Notes under the pieces: model-generated | Seen by the model: only the letters and a program-made list of their open reading frames with translations | What the model was told of the DNA's origin: nothing | The model's database searches: none | Position numbers and translations under genes: made by a program | Shown here: piece after piece, positions 45,964 through 54,482 of the stretch | Layout: every line of letters starts with the position of its first letter | How positions within the stretch are numbered: position 1 is the first letter of the stretch | NCBI RefSeq assembly: GCF_019697375.1 | Contig: NZ_JAHCDI010000003.1 | Location: 682,001 to 746,000, forward strand | Direction: 5' to 3' | Source: Micromonospora tarapacensis | Lineage (GTDB): Bacteria > Actinomycetota > Actinomycetes > Mycobacteriales > Micromonosporaceae | Length of the DNA: 64,000 nt

Positions 45964-46018
45964 CCGTCGTGGTCGGCTGGTTGAGGAACACGGCGGGGGA
46001 GCCGGTCGACCACGACGG
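45964..46018. terminator. Second hairpin, in the convergent gap
   Basis: CCGTCGTGGTCG (45964-45975) pairs perfectly with CGACCACGACGG (46007-46018). It lies beyond the end of the minus-strand gene that stops at 46032, and may terminate it. Confidence 0.5.
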
Positions 46019-46031
46019 ACGTGTGGTGGGC

Positions 46032-46304
46032 TCAGGTGCCGGGCCCGCCCGGCCGGGTCCGTCGGTGCGTCGGTGCGTCCAGCGGCAACACCTTGACCCG
46101 TTGCTTGCCGGATCGTACGGCGCCCACGGTGGCCAGTGCCCGGGCCAGCAGCAGCGCGGCGTCGCGGTCCTCGGCGTGGACGACCTGGCGGCGCGGCTCG
46201 GGCCGGGTGGTCTCGTCCCGCAGCCGGCGACCGCCGGCCCAGGCGGCCGTGATGTCGGTCTCGGCGACGGCGCGGATGTCGGTGCGAACGATCAGGAACC
46301 GCAT
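46032..46304 (-). CDS. Hypothetical protein, 90 residues
   Basis: Not recognised. ATG 46304 has GGAG seven bases upstream. The N-terminal half predicts a beta-strand start (MRFLIVRTDIRAVAETDI) and a helix with AALLLARALATVGAV; the C-terminus is basic. Codon use fits the window. A palindromic site lies 27-47 bases upstream of the start, so it may be specifically regulated. Confidence 0.55.
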   Translation of the reverse strand: MRFLIVRTDIRAVAETDITAAWAGGRRLRDETTRPEPRRQVVHAEDRDAALLLARALATVGAVRSGKQRVKVLPLDAPTHRRTRPGGPGT

Positions 46305-46330
46305 GTGGGTCTCCGGATGTGCCGCGACGG

Positions 46331-46351
46331 GTGGAACGGTGGAAGTTCCAC
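46331..46351. promoter_or_regulatory. Candidate operator: palindrome plus extra half-site
   Basis: GTGGAA-G-TTCCAC (46339-46351) is a perfect palindrome, and another GTGGAA lies at 46331-46336 in the same phase (eight bases). It lies just upstream of the 90-residue gene. Confidence 0.45.
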
Positions 46352-46473
46352 GTCACTACCCCGTCATCGTACGCCCGACTCGCGTCCCAGTGAGTAAAAC
46401 GCGCCCACTGGCTCGCAGCGTCGTCCGATCATCCGACCCCAGCTCAGCGGGGTCGTCGGGGTCGTACCACGAC

Positions 46474-46503
46474 GGGGCCGCCGGCAGAGGTGCCGGCGGC
46501 CCC
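46474..46503. terminator. Terminator after DUF397 gene
   Basis: GGGGCCGCCGGC / GCCGGCGGCCCC, twelve perfect pairs with a six-base loop, 17 bases past the stop. Confidence 0.7.
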
Positions 46504-46519
46504 GCGAGGTGTCCGGGTG

Positions 46520-46756
46520 CTAGTTCAGGTCGAACTGCCCGTTCTTGGCACCGGACATGAAGCCCAGCCATCCGGCCCGGTTGAACAGCAGCACCGGGCC
46601 ACCACGGTCCTTGCTGTCGCGCAACGCGACCGTGGCGGGACCGTCGGACAGCGGCGCGACCTCCACGCAGTTGGAGGTCTGGCTGCGTGTGCTGGTGCGC
46701 CAGGGGGCGTTGGCGAGTTGGGCGAGGACGGACGGCGTGTTGCGGAACTCGTTCAT
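46520..46756 (-). CDS. DUF397 protein
   Basis: A 78-residue DUF397 protein: W-RTSTRSQTSNCVEVAPL, VALRDSKDRGGPVLLF and WLGFMSGAKNGQFD are the family's hallmark strands. DUF397 proteins pair with XRE/DUF5753 regulators (WhiJ-type systems in Streptomyces development) and probably modulate them. ATG 46756 has AGGAG. The regulator gene is 67 bases upstream on the same strand. Confidence 0.92.
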   Translation of the reverse strand: MNEFRNTPSVLAQLANAPWRTSTRSQTSNCVEVAPLSDGPATVALRDSKDRGGPVLLFNRAGWLGFMSGAKNGQFDLN

Positions 46757-46823
46757 CGTTGCGCTCCTGAGGTGAATCGATGGAACGAGTGGCGCGCACC
46801 TCCCGACGGCGGTCCGGAGTTGG

Positions 46824-47804
46824 TCACCGCTCCGTGAGGCGCCCGGAGGATCCGCGGCGTTGGGCCGGCGCCGTTGCCGGACCGTTCGCCACGGTCGGCG
46901 GGCTCGCCGCCACGGACAGCCGTCCCGAAGACTCCATCAGCCAGGAAAGGGTGTCCGTTGCGGAGAGTGCCGCCGTGCATAGCCACTCGAACACCACTTT
47001 ATAGCTATTTAGGGTGATTACCTCGGTCGACATGACGTCGGTGAAGCCACCTTCGATGGCGAGCGTCTCCGGATCGAGGGGATCGGCGAACCGGTAGACC
47101 GAGAACGCGGTCGGTGGTAGGTACCACCGACCGATCGGGGTGTCCCGGAGCAACACGTGCAACGTGACGTTCGGCAGCATGGCCAGCTCGCAGAGCTGTG
47201 CCAACTGTTCGCGGAGCACCTCGGGCGGCCCGGCCCGGTGGCCGAGCGCCGTCTCCTCAAGCACTGCCGTGTAGCGGGGTGCGTCGGTCTCCCGGGTGAG
47301 CGCCGACTGTCTCGCCTGCCGGGCCCGGATCTCGGTCTCGATGTCCTCTTCGGCCTCGGGGGCGCCGGCGGCCTGGTCGACCTGCCAGGCCGAGGAGATC
47401 CGCAGCCGGGCGTACCCGCTGGTCTGCAACAGCCCCGGCACCAGCACCGGGTTGTACTCGGAGATCTCGGCGCAGCCCGCCTCCAGCTCGGCGAAGCCAC
47501 GCTGCTGCCGCGTCATCGCCGGATAGCTCCTCAACCAGCCGCGCATGTCGCCGGCCTCGTGGGTGATGCCGAGCAGTTCCAACCGGAGCGCGTCGCCGAC
47601 GAGATACAGATCAAGCAGATTCCGGACGTCCTGCGGGTCTGGCCGGCTGCGACCGTTCTCCAGCCGGGACAGCTTGGATGCGGAGGCCCAGCCGACGCGT
47701 TCGATCACCTGGTCTCCGGTGAGCCCGGCAGCCTCGCGCAACCGGCGCAGTTCGCCGCCGAGCCGGCGGCGCCGCAGGATCGGGCTGGGTACGGCAGGAG
47801 GCAC
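46824..47804 (-). CDS. XRE-family regulator with DUF5753 domain (WhiJ-like)
   Basis: A 326-residue protein with an N-terminal helix-turn-helix (ELRRLREAAGLTGDQVIERVGWASASKLSRLENGR, residues ~17-51) and a C-terminal DUF5753 domain (EYNPVLVPGLLQTSGYAR, TETDAPRYTAVLEETAL-like, LHVLLRD). The GTG 47804 start has GAGGACA upstream; the longer frame to 48026 overlaps the divergent promoter and is rejected. It likely controls its own operon and the divergent MFS gene may be a target, which is inference only. Confidence 0.9.
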   Translation of the reverse strand: MPPAVPSPILRRRRLGGELRRLREAAGLTGDQVIERVGWASASKLSRLENGRSRPDPQDVRNLLDLYLVGDALRLELLGITHEAGDMRGWLRSYPAMTRQQRGFAELEAGCAEISEYNPVLVPGLLQTSGYARLRISSAWQVDQAAGAPEAEEDIETEIRARQARQSALTRETDAPRYTAVLEETALGHRAGPPEVLREQLAQLCELAMLPNVTLHVLLRDTPIGRWYLPPTAFSVYRFADPLDPETLAIEGGFTDVMSTEVITLNSYKVVFEWLCTAALSATDTLSWLMESSGRLSVAASPPTVANGPATAPAQRRGSSGRLTER

Positions 47805-48025
47805 CCTGTCCTCTTTTCCGTCGACCGCCGCGAACACGACGGTAACTGTATGAAATTCGCCCCCCACGGTCAGTATGGACGTCGCGGCCGGCGCCGGAGG
47901 TACCGGCGGAGGGCGTGTCACCAGAAATACGCCGGACCCGACACCGGAAGGGGCCGCCGGTCCTGAGTCGCCGGCCCAGGCCGGGCCGTCTGCCACCGGT
48001 GAGCCGTGCCACCTGCGGAGGATCA

Positions 48026-49317
48026 ATGCGCACCGTCCTGAGTCGCCCGGATTTCCGCCTGCTCTTCGGCGGGCTGCTGGCCAGCATGACCGCCGAGTCG
48101 ATCCTGCTGCTGGCGCTCGCCATCTGGGTGAAGGACCTGACCGGATCGGACGGCCTCGCCGGCGCCACGATCTTCGTCATCCTCGCGCCGCGGACGCTCG
48201 CCCCGGTGGTGGGCTGGTTCGTCGACCGGTACCCTCGGCGGCCCTTCTTCGTGGTCACCAACCTCGCGATGGCACTGCTGCTCGCCCCGCTCTTCACGGT
48301 CCGGGACGCGGGCGACATGTGGATCATCTATGCGGTCGCCGCGCTGTACGGGCTGGCGAACCTGACCGTCGGCGCGGTGCTCAGCCGGCTGATCCGGGAA
48401 CTGGTGCCCACCGAACTGCTCGGTGAGGCGAACGGGGCGCTGCAGACGGTCCGGCAGGGACTGCGGCTGATCGGCCCGCTGGCCGGTGCCGGGCTGTACG
48501 CCGTCCTCGGCGGCTGGATGCTGGCCGCCGCCGCGATGGCCGGCTTCCTGGTGGCCGCCGCCGTGGTCGGCCCGCTGCGGGGGCCGAGCCGCCCGCCCGG
48601 CCCCGGCCCGTCCCGGGACAGCGCCACCCGGGCCCGGCGCTGGTCGTCGGAACTGGTCGCCGGGCTGCGCCACCTCGTCGGGGAGCCGGCGTTGCGGCGG
48701 GCGTTGGTCGGCTACGGCCTCGGCTCGCTGGTGATGGGCTTCACCGAGTCGCTCATTTTCGCGTACGTCGACCGGGGGCTCGGCCGGGACGCCGCGTTCG
48801 TCGGCGTGCTGGTCACCGTGCAGGGCATCGGTGGGCTGGTCGGCGGGCTGTGCTCCGCCGCCGTCCTCCGCCGGGTCGGTGAGCTGGGCACCCTCGCCGC
48901 CGGTGTCGCGTTCTTCGGTCCCGCAGCGCTGGCGCTGGCGTACCCGAACCTGTGGCTCGGCTTCGCCGCGGTGCTGATGGCGGGTCTGTCACTGCCACTG
49001 ACCCTGGTCGGGCTGCACACCCTGATCCAGCGGCGGACCCCGCCCGAGCTGCTCGGCCGGGTCGCCGCGGCCGCCGAGGCCGTGGTCAGAGGGCCGCAGG
49101 CGCTCTCGATCGGAGTGGGTGCCCTGGTCGTCGGCGTGCTCGACTACCGCATAGCCTTCGCGTTGATCGGTCTGGCCACCCTGCTCGCGGGTGGCTACCT
49201 CTGGCGTGGGCGCCGGCTCAGCCCGCCGGCCGGGCCGGCGGCACGCCCCGGATTCCGGCGCCGCGACCGGCCCCCGACGTCGAGGTCGGCACCCTCGCCG
49301 GAAACCCGGGCCGCTGA
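48026..49317 (+). CDS. MFS transporter (C-terminal frameshift near 49230)
   Basis: About 430 residues with twelve membrane segments in the pattern of MFS_3/enterobactin-exporter-like drug transporters (FRLLFGGLLASMTAESILLLALAIW; VVGWFVDRYPRRPFFV is the loop 2-3 motif). As read, the frame runs on to 49543 over the mycoredoxin gene. One added G at 49220-49240 gives a natural end (PDVEVGTLAGNPGR) at 49317. ATG 48026 follows GGAGG. Substrate unknown. Divergent from the XRE regulator. Confidence 0.85.
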
Positions 49318-49377
49318 CCGCCGCCCGCGCTCCAGGGCCGCTGCCCGTGACCGCCGCCACGGCTGGCTGTGCGGGTG

Positions 49378-49620
49378 TCAGGCGGTGATGCTCGCGAGGT
49401 GGCTCTTGACCTGCTTGATCGAGGGGTTGGTCAGCGCGCTGCCGTCGGCGAAGCGCAGCGTGGGAACGGTCTGGTTGCCGCCGTTGACCCCCATGACGAA
49501 CTTCGCGGCTTCCGGATCCTGCTCGATGTCGACCACCTCGTAGGTGACTCCCTCCCGGTCGAGCTGCGACTTGAGCCGGTGGCAGTAGCCGCACCAGGGA
49601 GTGGAATACATCGTCAACAT
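49378..49620 (-). CDS. mrx1: Mycoredoxin
   Basis: An 80-residue glutaredoxin-like protein with WCGYC (Cys10, Cys13) and the cis-Pro loop NQTVPTLRF. Mycoredoxin reduces mycothiol mixed disulfides, so it works with mycothiol made via mshB in this window. ATG 49620 (GGAGG upstream) is preferred over GTG 49641. Divergent from uvrD2, as Rv3198A is next to uvrD2 in mycobacteria. Confidence 0.93.
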   Translation of the reverse strand: MLTMYSTPWCGYCHRLKSQLDREGVTYEVVDIEQDPEAAKFVMGVNGGNQTVPTLRFADGSALTNPSIKQVKSHLASITA

Positions 49621-49712
49621 GCGCAGATCCTCCAACGTCACGCCCGGCTGCTTGCCGACCAGGCACAGGCTATCCGCTGCAACGCCCGCGGAAGCTGCGA
49701 CAATTCCCCGCT

Positions 49713-51862
49713 GTGGTGGTTAACTCCGCGTCCGAACGCGTGCTCGCCGGGCTCGATCCGGAGCAGCGGTCGGCGGTGATCGCCCCGGCCGGTCCGGTCT
49801 GCGTGCTTGCCGGCGCCGGCACCGGCAAGACCCGGGCGGTGACCTCCCGGATCGCGCACCGGGCACTGATCGGCGAGATATCGGCCCGGCACGTCCTCGC
49901 CGTCACCTTCACCGCCCGCGCCGCCGCGGAGCTGCGGCATCGGCTCGTCCGGCTCGGCGTGGCCGGCGTGCAGGCACGCACCTTCCACGCGGCGGCCCTG
50001 CGCCAGGTCCGCTACTTCGCGCCCCGGATGCTCGGCGGGCGGGCCATGCCAGAACTGCTGGACAGCAAGGTCCGGCTGGTCACCCTCGCCGCGGCCCGGG
50101 CCGGACTGCGGGCCGACCGGGCGGCGGCGAGGGACCTCGCCGGTGAGATCGAATGGGCGAAGTCCTCCCTGGTCGAGCCGGGCGAGTACGTGGTGGCCGC
50201 GGCCAAGGCGCTGCGGGAGACCCCGCACGATCCGGCGAAGGTCGCCGAGGTCTTCACCGCCTACGAGAAGTCGAAGCGAAGCGGCGGGGTGATCGACTTC
50301 GAGGACGTGCTCCGCGCCGCGGTCTGGGGGATCGAGGAGCATCCGGACGTCGCGGAGCAGGTCCGCGGCCAGTACCGGCACTTCGTCGTCGACGAGTACC
50401 AGGACGTGAACCCGTTGCAGCAGCGACTGTTGGACGCCTGGCTCGGTGGCCGTGACGACGTGACCGTGGTCGGGGACGCCAGCCAGACGATCTACTCCTT
50501 CACCGGCGCGACGTCGTCGTACCTGGTCGACTTCGCCCGCCGGCACCGGGGCGCGACCGTGGTCCGACTGGTTCGCGACTACCGGTCCACCCCGCAGGTG
50601 GTCGGGCTCGCCAACGCGGTCATCTCGCAGGCGCGAGGTGTCGAGTCGCGGCTGCGCCTGGAACTGGTCGGCCAGCGCCCGCCCGGTCCCGAGCCGGAGC
50701 GGCGGATCTTCACCGACGAGCCGGCCGAGGCGACCGCGGTGGCCGCCCGGTGCCGCGCGCTGGTCGAGGCCGGCACGCCGGCCCGTGAGATCGCCGTGCT
50801 GTTCCGCACCAACGCGCAGTCCGAGGCATACGAGAAGGCGCTCGCCGAGGCGGGCGTGCCGTACCTCATCCAGGGCGCGGAGCGGTTCTTCGAGCGGCCG
50901 GAGATTCGCCAGGCGATGGTGGCGTTACGTGCGGCGACCCGGTCGATCCCCGGCGAGACCCCGCTGCGGACGGCCGTGGTGGAGGCACTGGCCGGCGTCG
51001 GGTGGGCCCCGACGCGCCGCCGCCCGGTGGGGCCGCCCGGGAACGGTGGGAAGCGCTGGCCGCGCTGGTCCAACTCGCCGAGGAGTACGCGGCGGCCCCC
51101 GAGATCCTGCCCCTCGGGGTGGCCGCCACGGTGGAACGCCCGACCACGCTTGTCGCATTCACCGACGAGTTGGCCCGGCGGGCGGCTCAGCAGCACGTCC
51201 CGACCGTGGACGGGGTGACCCTGGCCTCCCTGCACTCCGCCAAGGGCTTGGAGTGGGACGCGGTCTTCCTGGTCGGCCTCGCCGAGGGCACCCTGCCCAC
51301 CACGTACGCCCGCACCGGCGAGCAGGTCGAGGAGGAGCGTCGGCTGCTCTACGTCGGCGTCACCCGCGCCCGCCAGTGGCTCTGGCTGTCGTACGCCTCG
51401 GCGCGCTCGCCGGGCGGGCGGGCCCGGCGACCGTGCCGGTTCCTGCCTCAGCTGGCCCCCGCGGGCGGCGCGGAGCGGGCGACCGGCGGCGGGCCGGCGC
51501 CTGGCCAGCAGCGGCGGGCCACCCGGATCGTCTCCTGCCGGATCTGCGGGGCGACCCTGCTCGCCGGGCCGGACCGCAAGCTCGGTCGCTGCGCCACCTG
51601 CCCCTCCGACATCGACGACGAGCTGCACGAGCGGCTGCGCGAGTGGCGGTCGCGGGTGGCCGGCGCGCAGAAGGTCCCCGCCTACGTGGTCTTCACCGAT
51701 GCCACGCTGGTCGCGCTGGCCGAACGGCGGCCGGGCCGCGCCGAGGAACTGGTCGCGATCGCCGGGATCGGGCCGCGCAAGTTGGGCCTGTACGGGGAGG
51801 CGGTGCTGGCGTTGGTGGAGGGCGCCGCAGTCGACCAGATCTGCCCGGAGAAAAGTTTCTGA
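49713..51862 (+). CDS. uvrD2: ATP-dependent DNA helicase UvrD2 (one-base frameshift near 51010)
   Basis: A superfamily 1A helicase: Walker A GAGTGKT, motif II VVDEYQDVNPLQ, GDASQTIYSFTGA, SLHSAKGLEWDAV, YVGVTRARQWLWLS. The C-terminus has the tetra-Cys zinc element (CRICG ... CATC) and an HRDC domain (VPAYVVFTDATLVALAE, IAGIGPRKLGLYG), the defining UvrD2 layout. The frame breaks after GVGWAP; one extra C in the CCCC run joins WAP to DAPPPGGAARERW and gives 716 residues. In mycobacteria UvrD2 is essential, so a sequencing error is likely. Its stop lies just upstream of the whiB7 promoter. Confidence 0.93.
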
Positions 51863-51870
51863 ATCTGACC

Positions 51871-51910
51871 GTTAATTCGTTTGCCCTCGCCCCACCGGCC
51901 GGCATAGCCT
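51871..51910 (+). promoter_or_regulatory. Probable whiB7 promoter with AT-rich upstream element
   Basis: -35 TTGCCC (51881-51886), 18-base spacer, -10 TAGCCT (51905-51910). The AT-rich block GTTAATTCGT directly abuts the -35, as at promoters activated by WhiB7 with SigA (known from mycobacteria and Streptomyces). Autoregulation is therefore likely. Confidence 0.65.
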
Positions 51911-52001
51911 CAGGGCACACCTCGGGAGGGGGCCCTGTTCGGGCTGCTCACGGGGTCTGTGTTCGGGTCGACCACGAGTGAAGGTCAAGGAGGTGGCACC
52001 G

Positions 52002-52286
52002 ATGGAGAGCTACATCTACCAGCGTCCGACGGCGCTTCCCGTTGCCGTCGCTCCGCTGTCGGCTGCCCTGGCCACCGTCGCTCCGTTGACGGGAGGCGGG
52101 GTCGCCGCCGTCGCCACGCGACCGTGGGCTCCGCAGGCGCACCGGATCGAGGTTCAGGCCGAGCTGATCCTCGCACCGATGCCGAACGGGCTCCAGGGAA
52201 GCAGTGGCTTCACGGGCAAGGGCGTCGATGGCGTCGACAAGCGGATGGACGTCCGCGGTGTTCCACCTCGAGGTAGACCGGTCTGA
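52002..52286 (+). CDS. 94-codon leader open reading frame of whiB7
   Basis: ATG 52002 has a strong AAGGAGG site eight bases upstream. The frame (MESYIYQRPTALPVAVAPL...) ends at TGA 52284-52286, inside the hairpin region just before the terminator. No homologous family is recognised. whiB7 leaders in other actinobacteria carry upstream reading frames whose stalled translation by antibiotics prevents termination; this one is longer than the mycobacterial uORF. Alternatively it is a separate small protein. Confidence 0.55.
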   Translation: MESYIYQRPTALPVAVAPLSAALATVAPLTGGGVAAVATRPWAPQAHRIEVQAELILAPMPNGLQGSSGFTGKGVDGVDKRMDVRGVPPRGRPV

Positions 52287-52357
52287 CCAACCAGACCACC
52301 GGCTCACCTCGAGGCCGCGGAACCCGCACACCGGGATCCGCGGCCTCAGTTTTTTTT
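52263..52357 (+). promoter_or_regulatory. whiB7 transcription attenuator
   Basis: Terminator: GAGGCCGCGG (52311-52320) pairs with CCGCGGCCTC (52338-52347), followed by eight T residues (52350-52357). Competing structure: two copies of CACCTCGAGG (52264-52273 and 52305-52314). Their self-complementary CCTCGAGG cores can pair with each other and occupy the 5' terminator arm (antiterminator). Between them is a hairpin GGTCTG / CAGACC. This is the layout expected for antibiotic-induced antitermination. Confidence 0.8.
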
Positions 52358-52421
52358 GCACCGCCGAAGTACGTCTGAACAGCGATCCACGAGATCGCAG
52401 TGAGAGAGAGGTGACCGGGCG

Positions 52422-52787
52422 ATGAGTCTGGCGTTGGCCCCACTCGACGTGAGCGTCGAGGTGGAGGCGAACCTGCCCTGCCGGAAGTTCGACCCCGACC
52501 TGTGGTTCTCCGACTCGCCCACCGAGCTGGAACTGGCCAAGTCGCTCTGCGGGGACTGCCCGCTGCGCGTCGAGTGCCTGGCCGGCGCGGTCGAGCGCGC
52601 CGAGCCGTGGGGCGTCTGGGGCGGCGAGATCTTCGAGCGTGGCGCGGTCGTTCCGCGTAAGCGGCCCCGGGGCCGGCCACGCAAGGAGGACCTCGCCCGT
52701 GACGCGGAACTGCGGGTCGAGGCCGAGGCGCGGCTGGCGGCCAACGGGCTGTCCGCGTCCCGCAGCGCTGTCCGGCTGGCTGCCTGA
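52422..52787 (+). CDS. whiB7: WhiB7 iron-sulfur transcription factor, antibiotic-resistance master regulator
   Basis: A 121-residue Wbl protein. Cluster ligands are Cys20, Cys43, Cys46 and Cys52 (CGDCPLRVEC); GVWGGE at 64-69 is the sigma-interacting turn; the AT-hook RGRPRK at 83-88 is specific to WhiB7. It activates resistance genes with SigA after ribosome-targeting antibiotics. It lies beside uvrD2 and upstream of a convergent ABC1 kinase, the conserved actinobacterial position (Rv3197A). Confidence 0.97.
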   Translation: MSLALAPLDVSVEVEANLPCRKFDPDLWFSDSPTELELAKSLCGDCPLRVECLAGAVERAEPWGVWGGEIFERGAVVPRKRPRGRPRKEDLARDAELRVEAEARLAANGLSASRSAVRLAA

Positions 52788-52848
52788 CATGTACCGGATC
52801 CGGACCAACCCCACCGGTGTCAAGCCGGCCGACAGAAAGCTGACCACC

Positions 52849-53022
52849 ATGCTGCACCTTCCGAACGCCGAGATGCATCTACTCCACGAAGCGTTGTCGA
52901 GGGCTCGAATGCTCCGGCCTCAGGCCGGTCGCACCACCACGAGCACTGAGGCAACCCGATCCGCCCGCACCGTCGCCATGGCCGGCCGCGCCCGGTCAGC
53001 CCGCGAGCTGGGCGTTCTCTAG
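52849..53022 (+). CDS. Small basic protein downstream of whiB7, 57 residues
   Basis: The frame from ATG 52849 (MLHLPNAEMHLLHEAL...) gives a helical, Arg-rich peptide ending ARELGVL; ATG 52789, two bases after the whiB7 stop, is an alternative. The ribosome site is weak (AGAAAG) and third-position GC is lower than in its neighbours. A strong terminator follows. It may be co-transcribed with whiB7, in which case it is induced by antibiotics. Confidence 0.45.
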   Translation: MLHLPNAEMHLLHEALSRARMLRPQAGRTTTSTEATRSARTVAMAGRARSARELGVL

Positions 53023-53036
53023 GACACGCACCGCAA

Positions 53037-53068
53037 CGGCGGGCGGGGACACCGATCCCCGCCCGCCG
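53037..53068. terminator. Bidirectional terminator between whiB7 unit and ABC1 kinase
   Basis: CGGCGGGCGGGGA / TCCCCGCCCGCCG, 13 perfect pairs, six-base loop, placed 14 bases from each convergent gene end or nearly so. Confidence 0.75.
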
Positions 53069-53086
53069 AGTCACGTCGCCGGGCGG

Positions 53087-54415
53087 TCAGCCGACCGGGG
53101 CGAACCCGGGCAGCCAGCGTTCGAGGATGCCCCGGTAGGGGGCCTTGGCCTCCAGCTGGCACAGCACCCCGATCGACCCGAGCGTGACCCGGTGGATGAG
53201 CAGGTACGACGGTGGCAGGTTGAGCTGCCGGCCGAGTTGGTAGGCCGGTGAGCGGGGACTCGCCAGCCTGGTGGCCTCGGCGCGCAGCCAGGCCCGGGTG
53301 AACCGGAACTCGTCGGCGGCGATCGGCTCCAGCATCGGGCGCAGGAAGCCCAGCAGCGCGTGGGCGTCGATCGGCTCCTCGGTACTGACGAAACCCTCGT
53401 CCCGCAGTCCGGCCACCACCTCGTCGCCGTCGCCACGCAGAGCCAGTCCGGCGATCCGACCGATCGGTTCCGGCGTACCTTCCGGCATCCGCGCCACCGC
53501 GCCGAAGTCGACCACCCCGAGCCGGCCGTCGGGCAGCAGCCGGAAGTTGCCGGGGTGCGGGTCGGCGTGCAGCAGCCCTACCCGGGCCGGCGCGGAGAGG
53601 TGGAGGGTGGCCATCAGCCGTCCCGCCTCGTTGCGCTGCTCCTCGCTGCCGTCCCGGATGATGTCGGCGAGCGGCGTGCCCTCGATCCATTCGGTCACCA
53701 GAAGCCGGGGAGAGGCGAAGAAGACCGCCGGTACGAAGATCTCCGGGTCGTCTGCGTAGGCGGCGGCGAAGGCCCGCTGCGACTCCGCCTCCAGCTCGTA
53801 GTCCAGTTCTTCGGTGATCCGTTCGCGCAGCTCGGCGAGGAGCGGCTTGACGTCGAGCCCGGGCTGGATGGCGCGGAACATGCCGCCGAGCCGGGAGAGC
53901 TGCTTGAGGTCGGCGAGCAGGGCGTCGCCCGCTCCCGGGTACTGGATCTTCACGGCGGTGTCCCGGCCGCTGCCGTCCGGCAGCCGCCACACCGCGCGGT
54001 GCACCTGGCCGATGCTGGCCGCCGCCGCCGGGGAATCGTCGAAGCTCACGAACCGGTCCCGCCAGGCGGGACCCAACTGCTCGGCCAGCACCTTGTGCAC
54101 GGTGGCCGCGGGCAGCGGCGGTGCGGCCTCCTGGAGCTTCGTCAGGGCCTGCCGGTATGGCGCGGCGATCTCCTCCGGCAGGGCGGCCTCGAAGACCGAC
54201 AGCGCCTGGCCGAACTTCATCGCTCCGCCCTTGAGCTGGCCGAGGACGCTGAACAACTGCTCGGCGGTGCGCTGCTGGATCTCCGCGGAGATCACGTCGG
54301 AGGCGAGCCCGGTGACGCGCTTTCCCATGCCGAGGACGGTCCGTCCGGCGAAGCCGAGCGGCAGAGCGGCGAGCTTGGCGGTCCGGGACACGGCCCGGCG
54401 CGGGATGTCGGTCAC
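53087..54415 (-). CDS. ABC1/AarF/UbiB atypical kinase
   Basis: A 442-residue protein kinase-like ATPase. KxGQ signature in GGAMKFGQALSVFEAALPEE, VAIQ-type Lys in AVKIQYPG, catalytic-loop HADPHPGNF, metal-binding VVDFGAVARM. In mycobacteria the positional equivalent Rv3197 (MABP-1) is linked to macrolide tolerance near whiB7; family members act in quinone or lipid metabolism. GTG 54415 is taken as start. The frame is open upstream into the ThiF-like gene, but this is explained by a missing base there. Confidence 0.92.
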   Translation of the reverse strand: MTDIPRRAVSRTAKLAALPLGFAGRTVLGMGKRVTGLASDVISAEIQQRTAEQLFSVLGQLKGGAMKFGQALSVFEAALPEEIAAPYRQALTKLQEAAPPLPAATVHKVLAEQLGPAWRDRFVSFDDSPAAAASIGQVHRAVWRLPDGSGRDTAVKIQYPGAGDALLADLKQLSRLGGMFRAIQPGLDVKPLLAELRERITEELDYELEAESQRAFAAAYADDPEIFVPAVFFASPRLLVTEWIEGTPLADIIRDGSEEQRNEAGRLMATLHLSAPARVGLLHADPHPGNFRLLPDGRLGVVDFGAVARMPEGTPEPIGRIAGLALRGDGDEVVAGLRDEGFVSTEEPIDAHALLGFLRPMLEPIAADEFRFTRAWLRAEATRLASPRSPAYQLGRQLNLPPSYLLIHRVTLGSIGVLCQLEAKAPYRGILERWLPGFAPVG

Positions 54416-54482
54416 GTGGTCATTGTTACCGACTCGGCCGGCCCGTTGCTGGAGTGCGGCCGGGCTGGCCCTCGTCCGCCGG

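Noticed and set aside
49318..49543. Extended C-terminus of the MFS transporter
   Set aside because: It overlaps the mycoredoxin gene antisense. A one-base correction gives a natural stop at 49317.
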